This document shows, piece by piece, positions 11,725-19,737 of a stretch of 19,806 bases of DNA; positions within the stretch are counted from its first letter, which is position 1, and each line of letters starts with the position of its first letter. The notes under the pieces are model-generated. The model made no database searches and was not told the origin of the DNA. It saw only the letters and a list, made by a program, of their open reading frames with translations. The stretch is from JAZDPK01 sp043797615. GTDB taxonomy: Bacteria > Patescibacteriota > Patescibacteriia > UBA11705 > JABHMO01. The stretch spans positions 1 to 19,806 of the forward strand of contig JAZDPK010000023.1 of assembly GCA_043797615.1 (NCBI GenBank), given 5' to 3'. A program made the position numbers and the translations under genes.

Positions 11725-13281
11725 TTGCGAATTTTTCAAATTAAACAAAACAAATTGAACTCTTTCCGTTTGGCTCTGGCATTAATTTTAATCTTCGCCT
11801 TAACGATTAGTTTCGGCGTTCAGGCGACGTTCGCCGACGAAACAGCGGCGGATAACGCCACGGTTGAAAATAATATTGAAGAAGTAATTTTGGAAAGCGT
11901 TATAACCGTTATCGATACTGGCATCACCACCAATATCGACGATGGCAACGGCACGGTTATCGTTTCGCAAAATGAGGAAAATCCGTCCTCGGATATTGAT
12001 AATTCGACTGGCGGCGCGCCGAATGAAGAAATTCCGCTGCAAATCGTTGAAGACGACAATTCCACCGTAGTTTTGCTTTCGCAAAGTTCGGAGCAAAACA
12101 ATCAAACCGAACAGCCGGCGCAAACCGAGCAAACAGATGATTCGGCCGCGGAAAGCGATTCAACCGTTGACAACGCCGACATCACCGTGATCGACACCGG
12201 CATCACGACGAATATTGACAACGGCAACGGCACGGTTGTTGTTTCGCAAAACGAAGAAGCGCCGGCGCCAATCGCAGGGGATGACGATTCGACAATGATT
12301 TCGATTGAAAGCGACGTAGCGGATAATTCAACCGGCGGCCGGATTCAATTGCCAGTATCAGACGCGAACGCCACGGCTGAAAGCGTTATCGCCCTGGCGG
12401 ATGACAATGCCACGGCCGCAAGCGTCATTGTTTTGGCCGGCGATAACGCCACTGATTCCGCCAACAGCACCTTGGCCGCGATCAAGATCAAGGATGAGCC
12501 GGCGGACATCCGGAAAATCGGATTCAAAAACGCGCGGGCATTTTTCTATGAAAACGAAACCCCTTTGTTTCAGCTGTTGAAAATCCAATCGGCCGGAATT
12601 TTTCAGAAAATCCGCATGCTTTTCCAGCCGCGGATGAACATCAATGAATTAAGCCTGGCCGGGCCGGACGGACAAGACCTGGCCGGCAGCGTCATTTTGG
12701 CGGAGCAGATCAGCGGCTATCAGGTGAAAATCGAGAAGCCGGCCGATTTCCAGCCGGGCGCGTATTCGCTGAAAGTCGGATACGAGAGCGCCGGGCAAGA
12801 TTATCTGGCGCAGGCGGATTTCGAGTGGGCGATAAGGGAAACAAATCAGCCAATGGAGCAATCAAACGTTTCCAAAGCGACGAAATTTTCATTCGCCTTG
12901 GAAAAAAAGACCATAGAAACGAAAAAAATGCTGTCTTGGCACACGAAAAAAGACAATTCCAACGATCCGGGAGAAAACAAGGACATTGAAGTGAGCGTAT
13001 CGGCCAAAGGCAACGGCGACTCGCTTAGACTGCAAGGGAGCTGCGCGAAAAAATATTTCGTGGTTCTGGTTTATCCGCATCCGAACGATTACATGAACGA
13101 TCCGACGATGTTTGTGTACAACAAAGGCGCTCTCTGCGAAAACGGTTCTTACGATTACACGCTAAACGATATGCCGGACAGCTTGGCGAACGGAACGTAT
13201 TATCTTCTGGTTGGAGAAATGGGGCAAACAGGATCCTGGACGCCGATCACCGCCATCCAGCCGATCTTCGTCGAGAAATAA
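11725..13281 (+). CDS. Secreted sequon-rich acidic protein with internal repeats
   Basis: I start at TTG 11725 (518 residues). AAGGAG-like sequence lies about ten bases upstream, and the resulting N-terminus (MRIFQIKQNKLNSFR, hydrophobic 15-32, cut after ATFA near 37) is a clean signal peptide. The longer frame from 11581 overlaps the previous gene. Residues about 40-255 form an acidic, low-complexity Asn/Asp/Ser/Thr region with many N-x-S/T sites. It contains two copies of a 26-residue repeat (nt 11902-11979 and 12181-12258, 24 of 26 identical) starting ITVIDTGITTNID. The C-terminal half contains beta-sandwich-like segments (DFQPGAYSLKVGY) and paired cysteines near the end. No family is recognised. 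It is likely a cell-surface stalk or adhesin, co-transcribed with the WxL-like pair. Confidence 0.7.
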   Translation: MRIFQIKQNKLNSFRLALALILIFALTISFGVQATFADETAADNATVENNIEEVILESVITVIDTGITTNIDDGNGTVIVSQNEENPSSDIDNSTGGAPNEEIPLQIVEDDNSTVVLLSQSSEQNNQTEQPAQTEQTDDSAAESDSTVDNADITVIDTGITTNIDNGNGTVVVSQNEEAPAPIAGDDDSTMISIESDVADNSTGGRIQLPVSDANATAESVIALADDNATAASVIVLAGDNATDSANSTLAAIKIKDEPADIRKIGFKNARAFFYENETPLFQLLKIQSAGIFQKIRMLFQPRMNINELSLAGPDGQDLAGSVILAEQISGYQVKIEKPADFQPGAYSLKVGYESAGQDYLAQADFEWAIRETNQPMEQSNVSKATKFSFALEKKTIETKKMLSWHTKKDNSNDPGENKDIEVSVSAKGNGDSLRLQGSCAKKYFVVLVYPHPNDYMNDPTMFVYNKGALCENGSYDYTLNDMPDSLANGTYYLLVGEMGQTGSWTPITAIQPIFVEK

Positions 13282-13302
13282 AGAAACGGTTGAATCACGA
13301 TT

Positions 13303-13977
13303 ATGATAATCACCGCGAAATCTCTATATCACTCGAATTTTGTCGTTATTTTCAATGGCAATAAATTTTTAATGCCGGAAAATTCGCGGGTCGTTGGAAT
13401 TTATCAGGGCGACCAGGCAGCCGGCGCGCGTTTCGTTGACAATGTTTTCGCCAACCGCAAAACTTTGGATCTGCCGAAGCTGAACTTGCAGATCGCGGTT
13501 GAACAGGCCAGATTGCGCGTTGAAGACAATTCGCAAAAAGATCCGGCCGATTCTATTTTAATAAACGAATTCAGCCGCATATACAACAGTTTGTTCGATC
13601 AGCCGTCGATCGTTGGTTTTGGATTTAATTTCGACATATATTACCGATTTCCGGATGTTATCCAGATCAAATCGCTGTTTTCGAATTTTATCGAAGAAAA
13701 AGTTTTGGAAAGCGCGGAACTGCTTGATCTCGGCGTGCAATTCACGCTGGAAAAAGACGGCGGCCGGAAAAAAGAGCAGTACATGATAAAAGTGACGGCG
13801 CCGCTTGAAATAGCCATGCATGTCAATCATCATTTCGTTTCAAAAGAATTGCCGCTCGCGTTTCCAGCGGCAATGGGAAAAACCGAGCCTGAAAAAACAG
13901 CCAAATCGCCTCTGCAAAATTTATTCGAGCAATGCTTTGTTGAAACGGATGAAATAATCACTAAATTGAAATTCTAA
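13303..13977 (+). CDS. Hypothetical cytosolic protein
   Basis: This 224-residue protein is not recognised. It has no signal peptide or membrane helix. The N-terminal part reads MIITAKSLYHSNFVVIFNGNKF, the middle VGFGFNFDIYYRF suggests beta strands, and residues about 120-165 (SNFIEEKVLESAELLDLGVQFTLEKDGGRK) look like a helix followed by strands. The last segment has SPLQNLFEQCFVETDEIITKLKF. It begins 21 bases after the previous stop, so it is probably in the same transcript. No clear Shine-Dalgarno motif is present. Its cytosolic nature contrasts with its secreted neighbours and suggests a regulatory or assembly role, but this is a guess. Confidence 0.65.
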   Translation: MIITAKSLYHSNFVVIFNGNKFLMPENSRVVGIYQGDQAAGARFVDNVFANRKTLDLPKLNLQIAVEQARLRVEDNSQKDPADSILINEFSRIYNSLFDQPSIVGFGFNFDIYYRFPDVIQIKSLFSNFIEEKVLESAELLDLGVQFTLEKDGGRKKEQYMIKVTAPLEIAMHVNHHFVSKELPLAFPAAMGKTEPEKTAKSPLQNLFEQCFVETDEIITKLKF

Positions 13978-13979
13978 AA

Positions 13980-14085
13980 AAGCAAGACAAGTAAAACAAG
14001 CGAGACAAGCAAGACAAGTTAATTGAGAATATTAAGTCTTTTGTAACTTGTTTCACTCGTCTTGCTTGTCTTGCTGACTAGCTGA
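13980..14085. repeat. Imperfect long inverted repeat of GACAAG-type units
   Basis: The left side (about 13980-14021) is built from AGCAAGACAAG and ACAAGC units. The right side (about 14044-14075) carries the complementary CTTGTC/CTTGCTTGTCTTGC. Together they can form a long imperfect stem over a loop of about 20 bases. The position after the 13303 gene would suit a terminator, but there is no distinct T-tract. Confidence 0.5.
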
Positions 14086-14090
14086 TTCCC

Positions 14091-15722
14091 ATGTCCATCA
14101 CATCCAACGGCGTAAAACTTAACGGCAAGCGCGGCAGAGGATTTATCCTGATGCTGATTTTCGGTTTTGCCGAAGGCGCGCTGACAATATTGCTCGCGGT
14201 GTCGCTTTCCGCGGTTTTTCTTTTCCCAGATCAGGCGAACGCGACCGCCGGGGTTTCGGATATTCTTTCTTATCAAGGCCGATTGACCGACGCGGCCGGC
14301 AGTCCGCTCGGAGGGACAGGCACGAATTATTGTTTTCAATTTTCAATATACACGGCTTCCAGCGGCGGCAGCAAGCTCTGGCCGGCCGGGGCGCCGACAA
14401 CCGACACGATCAGCGTGGTGAACGGCGTGTTTAATGCCGGCATCGGCACGGCCGACGATTTGAGCACGTACAATTTTTACGACAACGACACCATTTATCT
14501 CGATATCGGCGTGGCGGCGCAGGTTGCCAGTTCTTGCGTCGGCGTTTCTTTTGAAAATCTTTTCCCGCGCCAGCGCATTGACGCGGTGGCGTACGCGAAA
14601 GTGGCGCGCGACGTTTACGGCGATCTTCTGAAAACGAAAAACGACAACAGCACGGTGCAGATCGGCGCCGGAACAGGCACGGCTTCGCCGATTTATCTGG
14701 CGCTGGACGTTAAAACCGGCGGCGCGGACACCATCGGCGGCGCCTGCACGCAGAACGGGGCGCTGTGGTACAATTCCACGAACACGCGCGCGCTGGTCTG
14801 CGAAAACAGCGCGATTCAAGAAGTGGGCAACGCAAACACGATCGTGGGAATCAAAGAACAGTCGTCCGGCACAACCATTTCTTCAGGCGTAGTGAATTTT
14901 TCCGCGGTGACGAATCTGACCATCAGCCAGGACGGCCAAACCTTGAAATTCAGCGGACCGGCCGGCGGCGGCGGCAACTCCAATTCCGACTGGACGCCAT
15001 ATGGCTACGGCGCGCCCCTGCCTGCCACTTCCTCTCCTGGCCTTAACAGCTTATATTTTGCCCCGTTTTATTTGCCTCACGATTATTATTTTTTAAGAAT
15101 GAACGCGTTCGGTTCGTTTACTGCTAACATCTCCAACATTACTACGACTGTGGGACTAACCGAGTCAGCCGCGCTCTATGCCCGTGATACTGCCAACCCT
15201 TTGCGCATTACCTCATTTTGGAGTGGAAGTTGGGGTATTCAAATGAGCGTAAGTGGCAGTACAAAGGTATCTATCAATAATCCAGTGGGAATCGCCAACA
15301 GCACCTCGGTTTCTTACAGCAACTACACTTGTTCGGTCACCAACTGCAGCACCTATCTTGCCTCTAGTATTAGCGGACCGCGGGTGGAGTTCTTTCCGAT
15401 GTCAACCACTTTAACCGCCGGACAATATTGGCTGGCCTGGGCTAAGTCTTCAATCGCTTCCGGCACCAAATGCCATATCGGCGCTTCTGATTATTTTCAA
15501 ACGATAAGCTATTTTAGCACGCGTTTTCAGCCCTGGGGCACCAATTCATCCGCGACTAATTTGGGTATGCAAATCGTGCCGGGATTTGGCACCTACAGCG
15601 CCACTTCCGGCGCCTTCCCCGCGTCCATAACCTTGGGTACTGCTATTTCTTGGACAGCATCAAACGCGCCGATTCCATTCTTCAATTTCAGTGGCTGGAC
15701 CACCGGCACTAACCTGTTATAA
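14091..15722 (+). CDS. Large secreted protein with phage-tail-fibre-like C-terminal half
   Basis: This 543-residue protein has a long basic signal region followed by a hydrophobic core (about 19-45) and cleavage near ANATA. Residues about 55-190 form a repeat-type domain seen in CPR surface and tail-like proteins (LSYQGRLTDAAGSPLGGTGTNY, FNAGIG, FPRQRIDAVAYAKVARD). After a Gly-rich hinge (GPAGGGGNSN, near nt 14955-14985), the C-terminal half (WTPYGYGAPLP, GLNSLYFAPFYLP, ALYARDTANPLRITSFWSGS, TLTAGQYWLAWA, AFPASITLGTAI) resembles receptor-binding or tail-fibre-like domains found in phage and environmental sequences. Base composition drops visibly toward AT across the hinge, suggesting a swapped module. 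It is likely an adhesin for contact with other cells. The C-terminal likeness is from memory, not a search. Confidence 0.7.
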   Translation: MSITSNGVKLNGKRGRGFILMLIFGFAEGALTILLAVSLSAVFLFPDQANATAGVSDILSYQGRLTDAAGSPLGGTGTNYCFQFSIYTASSGGSKLWPAGAPTTDTISVVNGVFNAGIGTADDLSTYNFYDNDTIYLDIGVAAQVASSCVGVSFENLFPRQRIDAVAYAKVARDVYGDLLKTKNDNSTVQIGAGTGTASPIYLALDVKTGGADTIGGACTQNGALWYNSTNTRALVCENSAIQEVGNANTIVGIKEQSSGTTISSGVVNFSAVTNLTISQDGQTLKFSGPAGGGGNSNSDWTPYGYGAPLPATSSPGLNSLYFAPFYLPHDYYFLRMNAFGSFTANISNITTTVGLTESAALYARDTANPLRITSFWSGSWGIQMSVSGSTKVSINNPVGIANSTSVSYSNYTCSVTNCSTYLASSISGPRVEFFPMSTTLTAGQYWLAWAKSSIASGTKCHIGASDYFQTISYFSTRFQPWGTNSSATNLGMQIVPGFGTYSATSGAFPASITLGTAISWTASNAPIPFFNFSGWTTGTNLL

Positions 15723-15739
15723 AGGGTATTAACCCCTTT
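15721..15739 (+). terminator. Weak possible terminator
   Basis: AAAGGG (15721-15726) pairs with CCCTTT (15734-15739) around a seven-base loop, then GTTATCTTATT. It overlaps the stop codon of the 14091 gene and lies only 17 bases before the next ATG. It may also be a translation-control hairpin. Confidence 0.3.
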
Positions 15740-15756
15740 GTTATCTTATTATAAAT

Positions 15757-16755
15757 ATGATAAAAAAATATTTAAAATTAGCAACGGCCGGAGCGATAAT
15801 TTTGGTTGGAGGCATTTTTTTAGGTTTTTTGTATACGAAATTTTATCCGTCTCAAGCCACTATCCTACGGTTGTCATCTGAAAATACGCCAAGTGATTCG
15901 GTGTTGTCTTTTCTTAATCAAGATGTTGTTCTGAAATTAAACAAACATTACATCATCAACTTTCTGCCCTTAAAACAAAAATTACTGGCTATTCAAAAGC
16001 AATATCCTCAAAGAACTTACATTTACTTTGACTATCTAAACAATGCTTCCTGGATTGGCCTTAATGAACGCGAGCTTTTTACCGCCGCCAGCACCGTTAA
16101 GGTGCCTTTAGCCATGTCCTTGCTTAAAGCCGTTGAAAATGAGTTGTTGAAAGTATCGGATTCTTATGCGCTTAATGAATTGGATTTAGACAGTAATTTC
16201 GGTAAACTGTACAAAGTCGGCAAAGATCGGCAATTCACAGTTGAGGATCTAATAAAAATCATGCTGGAGCAATCAGACAACACAGCCATGACGGCCATTG
16301 CCAATATCATGAGCAATATCGGCATTACGGACCCATTAAGAGATGTTTATAATTATATGGGATGGATGAGCGACGATTTGCAATTCATACCGGTCATGGG
16401 TCAATCGCAAGAATTGGTTTATCAAAAAATTGACATGAAAATCCTTTCCAATATGTTTTTGTCGCTCTATAACGCTAACTACTTGAACCCTGAGAATTCA
16501 CAGAAAATTCTTTCCTATCTGGCCAATACGCCATTTAATAATAAAATCGCGGCCGGAGTGCCCGATGCTGTTACAGTGGCTCACAAGATAGGCACGTCAG
16601 CTGAAGATAAAACATTTTCCGATTGCGGCATTATTTATGCGCCGAACCGAAATTACCTGCTCTGCCTAGGTTCCAACGGCGGCGACGAAGCCAAAGCGTC
16701 CAAATTCATGACGGAGGTCTCCAAAACGGTTTACGACTACGTGATTAATAAATAG
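15757..16755 (+). CDS. Membrane-anchored serine hydrolase of the class A beta-lactamase fold
   Basis: This 332-residue protein has an N-terminal membrane anchor (about 10-27) and an extracytoplasmic domain. All three motifs of penicillin-recognising serine hydrolases are present: S-x-x-K as Ser112-Thr-Val-Lys115 (TAASTVKVPLA), S-x-N as Ser173-Asp-Asn175 (EQSDNTAM), and the K-T-G equivalent Lys277-Ile-Gly279-Thr (AHKIGTSAEDK). The omega-loop E-x-x-L-N motif of true class A beta-lactamases was not seen, so a peptidoglycan peptidase role or another cell-wall function is more likely than antibiotic resistance. It follows the large surface protein by 34 bases and may be co-transcribed, fitting cell-wall work in the same locus. 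Confidence 0.85.
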   Translation: MIKKYLKLATAGAIILVGGIFLGFLYTKFYPSQATILRLSSENTPSDSVLSFLNQDVVLKLNKHYIINFLPLKQKLLAIQKQYPQRTYIYFDYLNNASWIGLNERELFTAASTVKVPLAMSLLKAVENELLKVSDSYALNELDLDSNFGKLYKVGKDRQFTVEDLIKIMLEQSDNTAMTAIANIMSNIGITDPLRDVYNYMGWMSDDLQFIPVMGQSQELVYQKIDMKILSNMFLSLYNANYLNPENSQKILSYLANTPFNNKIAAGVPDAVTVAHKIGTSAEDKTFSDCGIIYAPNRNYLLCLGSNGGDEAKASKFMTEVSKTVYDYVINK

Positions 16756-16772
16756 CTTTTTAGCTTGTTAGG
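16752..16772. repeat. 21-nt repeat, exact inverted copy of 5376-5396
   Basis: It overlaps the last codon of the serine hydrolase gene and its stop. Similar TAGCTTG/TTAGCTT units continue to about 16810. See the partner at 5376-5396. Confidence 0.7.
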
Positions 16773-16829
16773 TGGTAGCTTGCTAGCTTATCAGGTCATG
16801 GCTTGTTAGTATAAAAATCGGTTAAAATC

Positions 16830-17302
16830 AAATTTTGAATTTCCAATTTTGAATTTTGAATCAAACTTAAATACATAAATTTTAAAACATTAAAAAATCC
16901 ATCCATGGCAGAAACTAAAAACAATTATGATCTTGAAGAAAGAACAGCAAAGTTTGGTGAAAACATTATTGTATTTTGCAGAAGCGCAAATCAAGACGTT
17001 GTAACTAGACCAATTTTAAGCCAGCTGGTTCGTTCCGGCACAAGCGTCGGAGCCAACTATATGGAAGCTAACGCCGCGAGTTCTAAAAAGGACTTTAGAA
17101 ATAAAATCTTTATCTGTAAAAAGGAGGCGCAGGAGACAAAACATTGGTTACGCATGATTGCCACGTGCGTTCCTGATAAAAAGGACGAAATAAGAAAATT
17201 GTGGAAGGAAGCACAGGAATTAACCTTGATTTTCGGTAAAATTGTTTCATCATTAAAGAATTAAAAATTGATTCAAAATTCAAAATTGGAAATTCATAAT
17301 TT
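16830..17302 (+). mobile_element. IVS-like cassette: S23 gene framed by 33-nt inverted repeats
   Basis: Bases 16830-16862 and 17270-17302 are reverse complements at 32 of 33 positions. They enclose exactly one gene (16905-17264), with 42 bases before and 5 bases after it. In 23S rRNA genes, intervening sequences that encode this protein family are likewise bounded by a base-paired stem. Here no rRNA surrounds it. Confidence 0.6.
16905..17264 (+). CDS. Four-helix bundle protein (S23 / 23S rRNA intervening-sequence family)
   Basis: This 119-residue protein is close to the family's usual length. Recognisable landmarks are YDLEERTAKFGENIIVFCRS, QLVRSGTSVGANYMEANAASSKKDFRNK and KKEAQETKHWLRMIA, with a final helix ELTLIFGKIVSSLK. 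The family was first noted in intervening sequences of bacterial 23S rRNA genes. Free-standing members are common and their biochemical role is uncertain; a basic surface in known structures suggests nucleic-acid binding. The gene lies between almost perfect 33-nt inverted repeats. Translation starts at the ATG in the context TCCATCCATGG, without a strong Shine-Dalgarno sequence. Confidence 0.9.
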   Translation: MAETKNNYDLEERTAKFGENIIVFCRSANQDVVTRPILSQLVRSGTSVGANYMEANAASSKKDFRNKIFICKKEAQETKHWLRMIATCVPDKKDEIRKLWKEAQELTLIFGKIVSSLKN

Positions 17303-17410
17303 ATCGATGGAGGTAATGAAAATGCTTAACAAAATGCTATCAACGCTAAGAAGCTAAGAAGCTAATTCCTAAAAAGTTAAAAAGCTACAAACTAATAAGC
17401 TGATGGGGAT

Positions 17411-18298
17411 ATGGAATTACACGAATTTAACAGAAAAAGAGCGATGATCGTGCAAAAATATAGAAATTGGGATTCCTATGATTTATCATCAAATGGCGAA
17501 GGACTGTTTTTGTCAAAATCAGAAACATCTGACACGCCGACGTTTGACGGTATTTTCTTAAAAACAGTTCTGACAACAGCGGCGAATTTCACAAAAAATA
17601 AACCCTGGAACGAGCTTAGCGTGGTTGATTTAGGATGCTATGAGGGGTTGGTGAGTATTGAATTCGCGCGCCAGAACGTGAAAAGCGTCCTCGGCATTGA
17701 CAGCCGCGAAGCAAATATCGCCAAATCAAATTTTGCCAAAGAGGCCATGGGACTTGATAATTTAACATTTCGGCAGGATGATGTGCTGAATCTAAGTAAA
17801 AAAACATACGGTTCGTTTGATATAACCCTCTGTCTTGGGATACTATATCATTTACCTCAGGCCGAGGTTTTTAAATTCATGGAGAAAGTTTTTGAGGTAA
17901 CCGATAATATCGCGATTTTTGACACTCAGGTTGCCATGGTTGATGAAATCCAAGTGCCCTATCGAGACAAAATTTACCATGGTCGGCTGTTTGATGAGTC
18001 GCCAGATGTTCATTCTAACCAATCTTCAAGCCTGGGCGGCCAAAGCTTTTGGCTGACCAAGATATCGCTATTTAATCTGATCCGAGACATCGGATTTGAA
18101 CTAGCGGGCGTCGTCCCTTATGCCGGCAAAAGCTGGCGCGGCGCCGATGATCGGGTGACCATCGTGGCCAGGAAGCGTCAGACAAATGATAAAAAAATAA
18201 TCCTGCCGGTATTTTACAAAAGCGAGGAAGATATATTTGTGGAAAAAGATCCTTACGCTTTCACGATCCATAAAAGCAATATAGTTAACTATAAATAG
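17411..18298 (+). CDS. Class I SAM-dependent methyltransferase
   Basis: This 295-residue protein has a Rossmann methyltransferase core at about residues 68-190: motif I VVDLGCYEGL (71-80), the acidic end of strand 2 in GIDSRE (95-100), RQDDVLNL (121-128) and GILYHLP (143-149), resembling CmoB/DUF1698-type and methyltransf_23 families. About 100 further residues follow (GQSFWLTKISLFNLIRDIGFELAGVVPY), typical of small-molecule or sugar methyltransferases. Its stop is two bases before the ATG of the next gene, indicating an operon. The upstream spacer (17303-17410) is full of AAGCTAA-type units. The two following genes suggest modification of a glycan or related surface molecule. The substrate is unknown. 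Confidence 0.83.
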   Translation: MELHEFNRKRAMIVQKYRNWDSYDLSSNGEGLFLSKSETSDTPTFDGIFLKTVLTTAANFTKNKPWNELSVVDLGCYEGLVSIEFARQNVKSVLGIDSREANIAKSNFAKEAMGLDNLTFRQDDVLNLSKKTYGSFDITLCLGILYHLPQAEVFKFMEKVFEVTDNIAIFDTQVAMVDEIQVPYRDKIYHGRLFDESPDVHSNQSSSLGGQSFWLTKISLFNLIRDIGFELAGVVPYAGKSWRGADDRVTIVARKRQTNDKKIILPVFYKSEEDIFVEKDPYAFTIHKSNIVNYK

Positions 18299-18300
18299 CT

Positions 18301-19020
18301 ATGAAGCCGCAGATAATCTTAGAAAGTTTTCAAGGCACGCATAATGCCAATCTACCGCAGAGCATCGCCCGGCTGGAAAAAGGCAAAGCCTATCGCGACA
18401 TTTCCACGATTTGCATTGTGCCGACGCGCGGCATGATTCACGCAAAAGTGACGCAATCGTGGATGGGCATGATCGCTCCCATGAATCAGAAATTCACCAG
18501 AGTTTTCATGATCGGAATGGAAGTGGGCGAAGCGTATTGCGCGGCGATGGAAACCATTTTGGCGCATCCGGAACTTTCCAAATGGAAATACATTTTAACG
18601 CTTGAGGAGGACAATATTCCGCCGCCCGACGGGTTAATCAGGCTTTATGAAAACATCGATGATTATGCCGCGCTCGGCGGATTGTATTGGACCAAAGGCG
18701 AAGGCGGCCAGCCCATGATTTACGGCGATCCGGCCGATCCGGAGCTCAATTTCCGGCCGCAGCTGCCGGTCAAAGACATTCAAGAATGCAACGGCTTGGG
18801 CATGGGCTTCACCTTATTTAAAATGGAAGTTTTCAAGGATCAGAAACTGGAAAAACCGTGGTTTAAAACATGCAATGAGTGGACGCCGCAAAGCGGCGTG
18901 AAAATGTACACGCAGGATCTTTATTTTTTTGAGAAAATTAAAAAACTCGGCTACCGCGTGGCGTGCGATACGCGGGTTCGCGTAGGGCATTATGATGTGG
19001 CGGCGGATATAGTTTGGTGA
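18301..19020 (+). CDS. Glycosyltransferase-like protein (GT-A type)
   Basis: This 239-residue protein has an N-terminal Rossmann-like half with VPTRGMIHAKV (40-50). A metal-site-like acidic cluster, LEEDNIPPPDGLIRL, holds Glu102-Glu103-Asp104 in the position of the GT-A DxD motif. The ALGGLYWTKG segment and a late GHYD (about 229-232) are shared with glycosyltransferase-like proteins seen in phages and CPR. No signal peptide or membrane helix is present, so it would act in the cytoplasm. It is tightly packed after a methyltransferase (two-base gap), and a second methyltransferase follows after 48 bases. This grouping fits synthesis or decoration of a methylated glycan. Donor and acceptor are unknown. 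Confidence 0.7.
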   Translation: MKPQIILESFQGTHNANLPQSIARLEKGKAYRDISTICIVPTRGMIHAKVTQSWMGMIAPMNQKFTRVFMIGMEVGEAYCAAMETILAHPELSKWKYILTLEEDNIPPPDGLIRLYENIDDYAALGGLYWTKGEGGQPMIYGDPADPELNFRPQLPVKDIQECNGLGMGFTLFKMEVFKDQKLEKPWFKTCNEWTPQSGVKMYTQDLYFFEKIKKLGYRVACDTRVRVGHYDVAADIVW

Positions 19021-19068
19021 GGATCGCGTTCGGCAAGGGTGGAAATTCCTGAATTTTATATTTAAATT

Positions 19069-19581
19069 ATGAAACTGGACATCGCCTGCGGGCAGAACAA
19101 GCAAAAAGGATTCAAGGGCGTGGACATTGTTGAATGTCCAGGCGTTGATTTTGTCTGGGATTTGGAAAAGTTTCCCTGGGAACCGTTCAAGGACAATTCA
19201 GTCGAAGAAGTTCATTGTTCGCATTATATCGAGCATACCGCCGATTTGATGAAATTTATGGACGAAATCTGGCGCATCTGCGAAGACGGCGCGAAAGTGA
19301 CTTTTGTTTGCCCGTATTATTCGTCCATCCGCGCTTGGCAGGATCCGACGCACAAGCGCGCGATTTCCGAAGCGACTTTCATGTATTTTGACAAAGCCTG
19401 GCGCGAGGCGAACAAGCTCGACCACTATCCGATAAAGTCCAATTTTAAGGGGGAAAAACTGATGGTGTTTTTTAATCCGCCGTGGGACAAAAAGACAGAG
19501 GAAGCGCGCCAGTTCGCCCAACAGCATTATTGGAACGTGATATCGGACATAGTGGTGGAGTTGAAAGCGGTGAAATTTTAA
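19069..19581 (+). CDS. Small class I SAM-dependent methyltransferase
   Basis: This 170-residue protein starts directly with motif I (MKLDIACGQNKQKGFKGVDI), followed by the strand-2 acidic end VDI, DLEKFPW, and the methyltransf_11-type segment VEEVHCSHYIEHTADL (about 45-60). It then has MDEIWRICEDGAKVTFVCPYYSS, where a strand-4/5 loop would sit. The domain is short and has few additions, as in small methyltransferases found in polysaccharide and phage gene clusters. It lies in the same direction as the glycosyltransferase-like gene with a 48-base gap. There is no Shine-Dalgarno motif of note. The substrate is unknown. Confidence 0.82.
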   Translation: MKLDIACGQNKQKGFKGVDIVECPGVDFVWDLEKFPWEPFKDNSVEEVHCSHYIEHTADLMKFMDEIWRICEDGAKVTFVCPYYSSIRAWQDPTHKRAISEATFMYFDKAWREANKLDHYPIKSNFKGEKLMVFFNPPWDKKTEEARQFAQQHYWNVISDIVVELKAVKF

Positions 19582-19584
19582 ATC

Positions 19585-19737
19585 ATGAAAAATAAATATT
19601 TAATTTCAATTATAGTCATCGTGATTTTAATCGCCGGCTTTGCAATATGGCGGGTTCGTTCGGCACAAACCGATTCGATGAGTTCCGCCCACTTTAAAAT
19701 CCAACCGCTTAGCCCGGGGTTCAGCAATGATTATTAA
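19585..19737 (+). CDS. Small membrane-anchored or secreted peptide, possibly truncated
   Basis: ATG 19585, three bases after the previous stop, encodes 50 residues. They comprise a basic start MKNKY, a hydrophobic segment (about 6-22), WRVRSAQTDSMSSAHFKIQ and an end at NDY with TAA 19735-19737. It looks like the signal peptide and first residues of a CPR secreted protein cut short, or a genuine small membrane peptide. The sequence that follows to the window edge contains GATGCGAATAAA twice, 25 bases apart (19753, 19778), and no gene. The downstream context is outside the window. Confidence 0.5.
   Translation: MKNKYLISIIVIVILIAGFAIWRVRSAQTDSMSSAHFKIQPLSPGFSNDY

Noticed and set aside
14343..14819. 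158-residue minus-strand frame opposite the large surface gene
   Set aside because: It is an Arg/Ala-rich antisense shadow of a GC-rich coding region. The sense frame has a signal peptide and recognisable domains.
15757..16755. Antibiotic-resistance class A beta-lactamase
   Set aside because: The three fold motifs are present, but the omega-loop E-x-x-L-N motif was not seen, so hydrolysis of beta-lactams is not supported.
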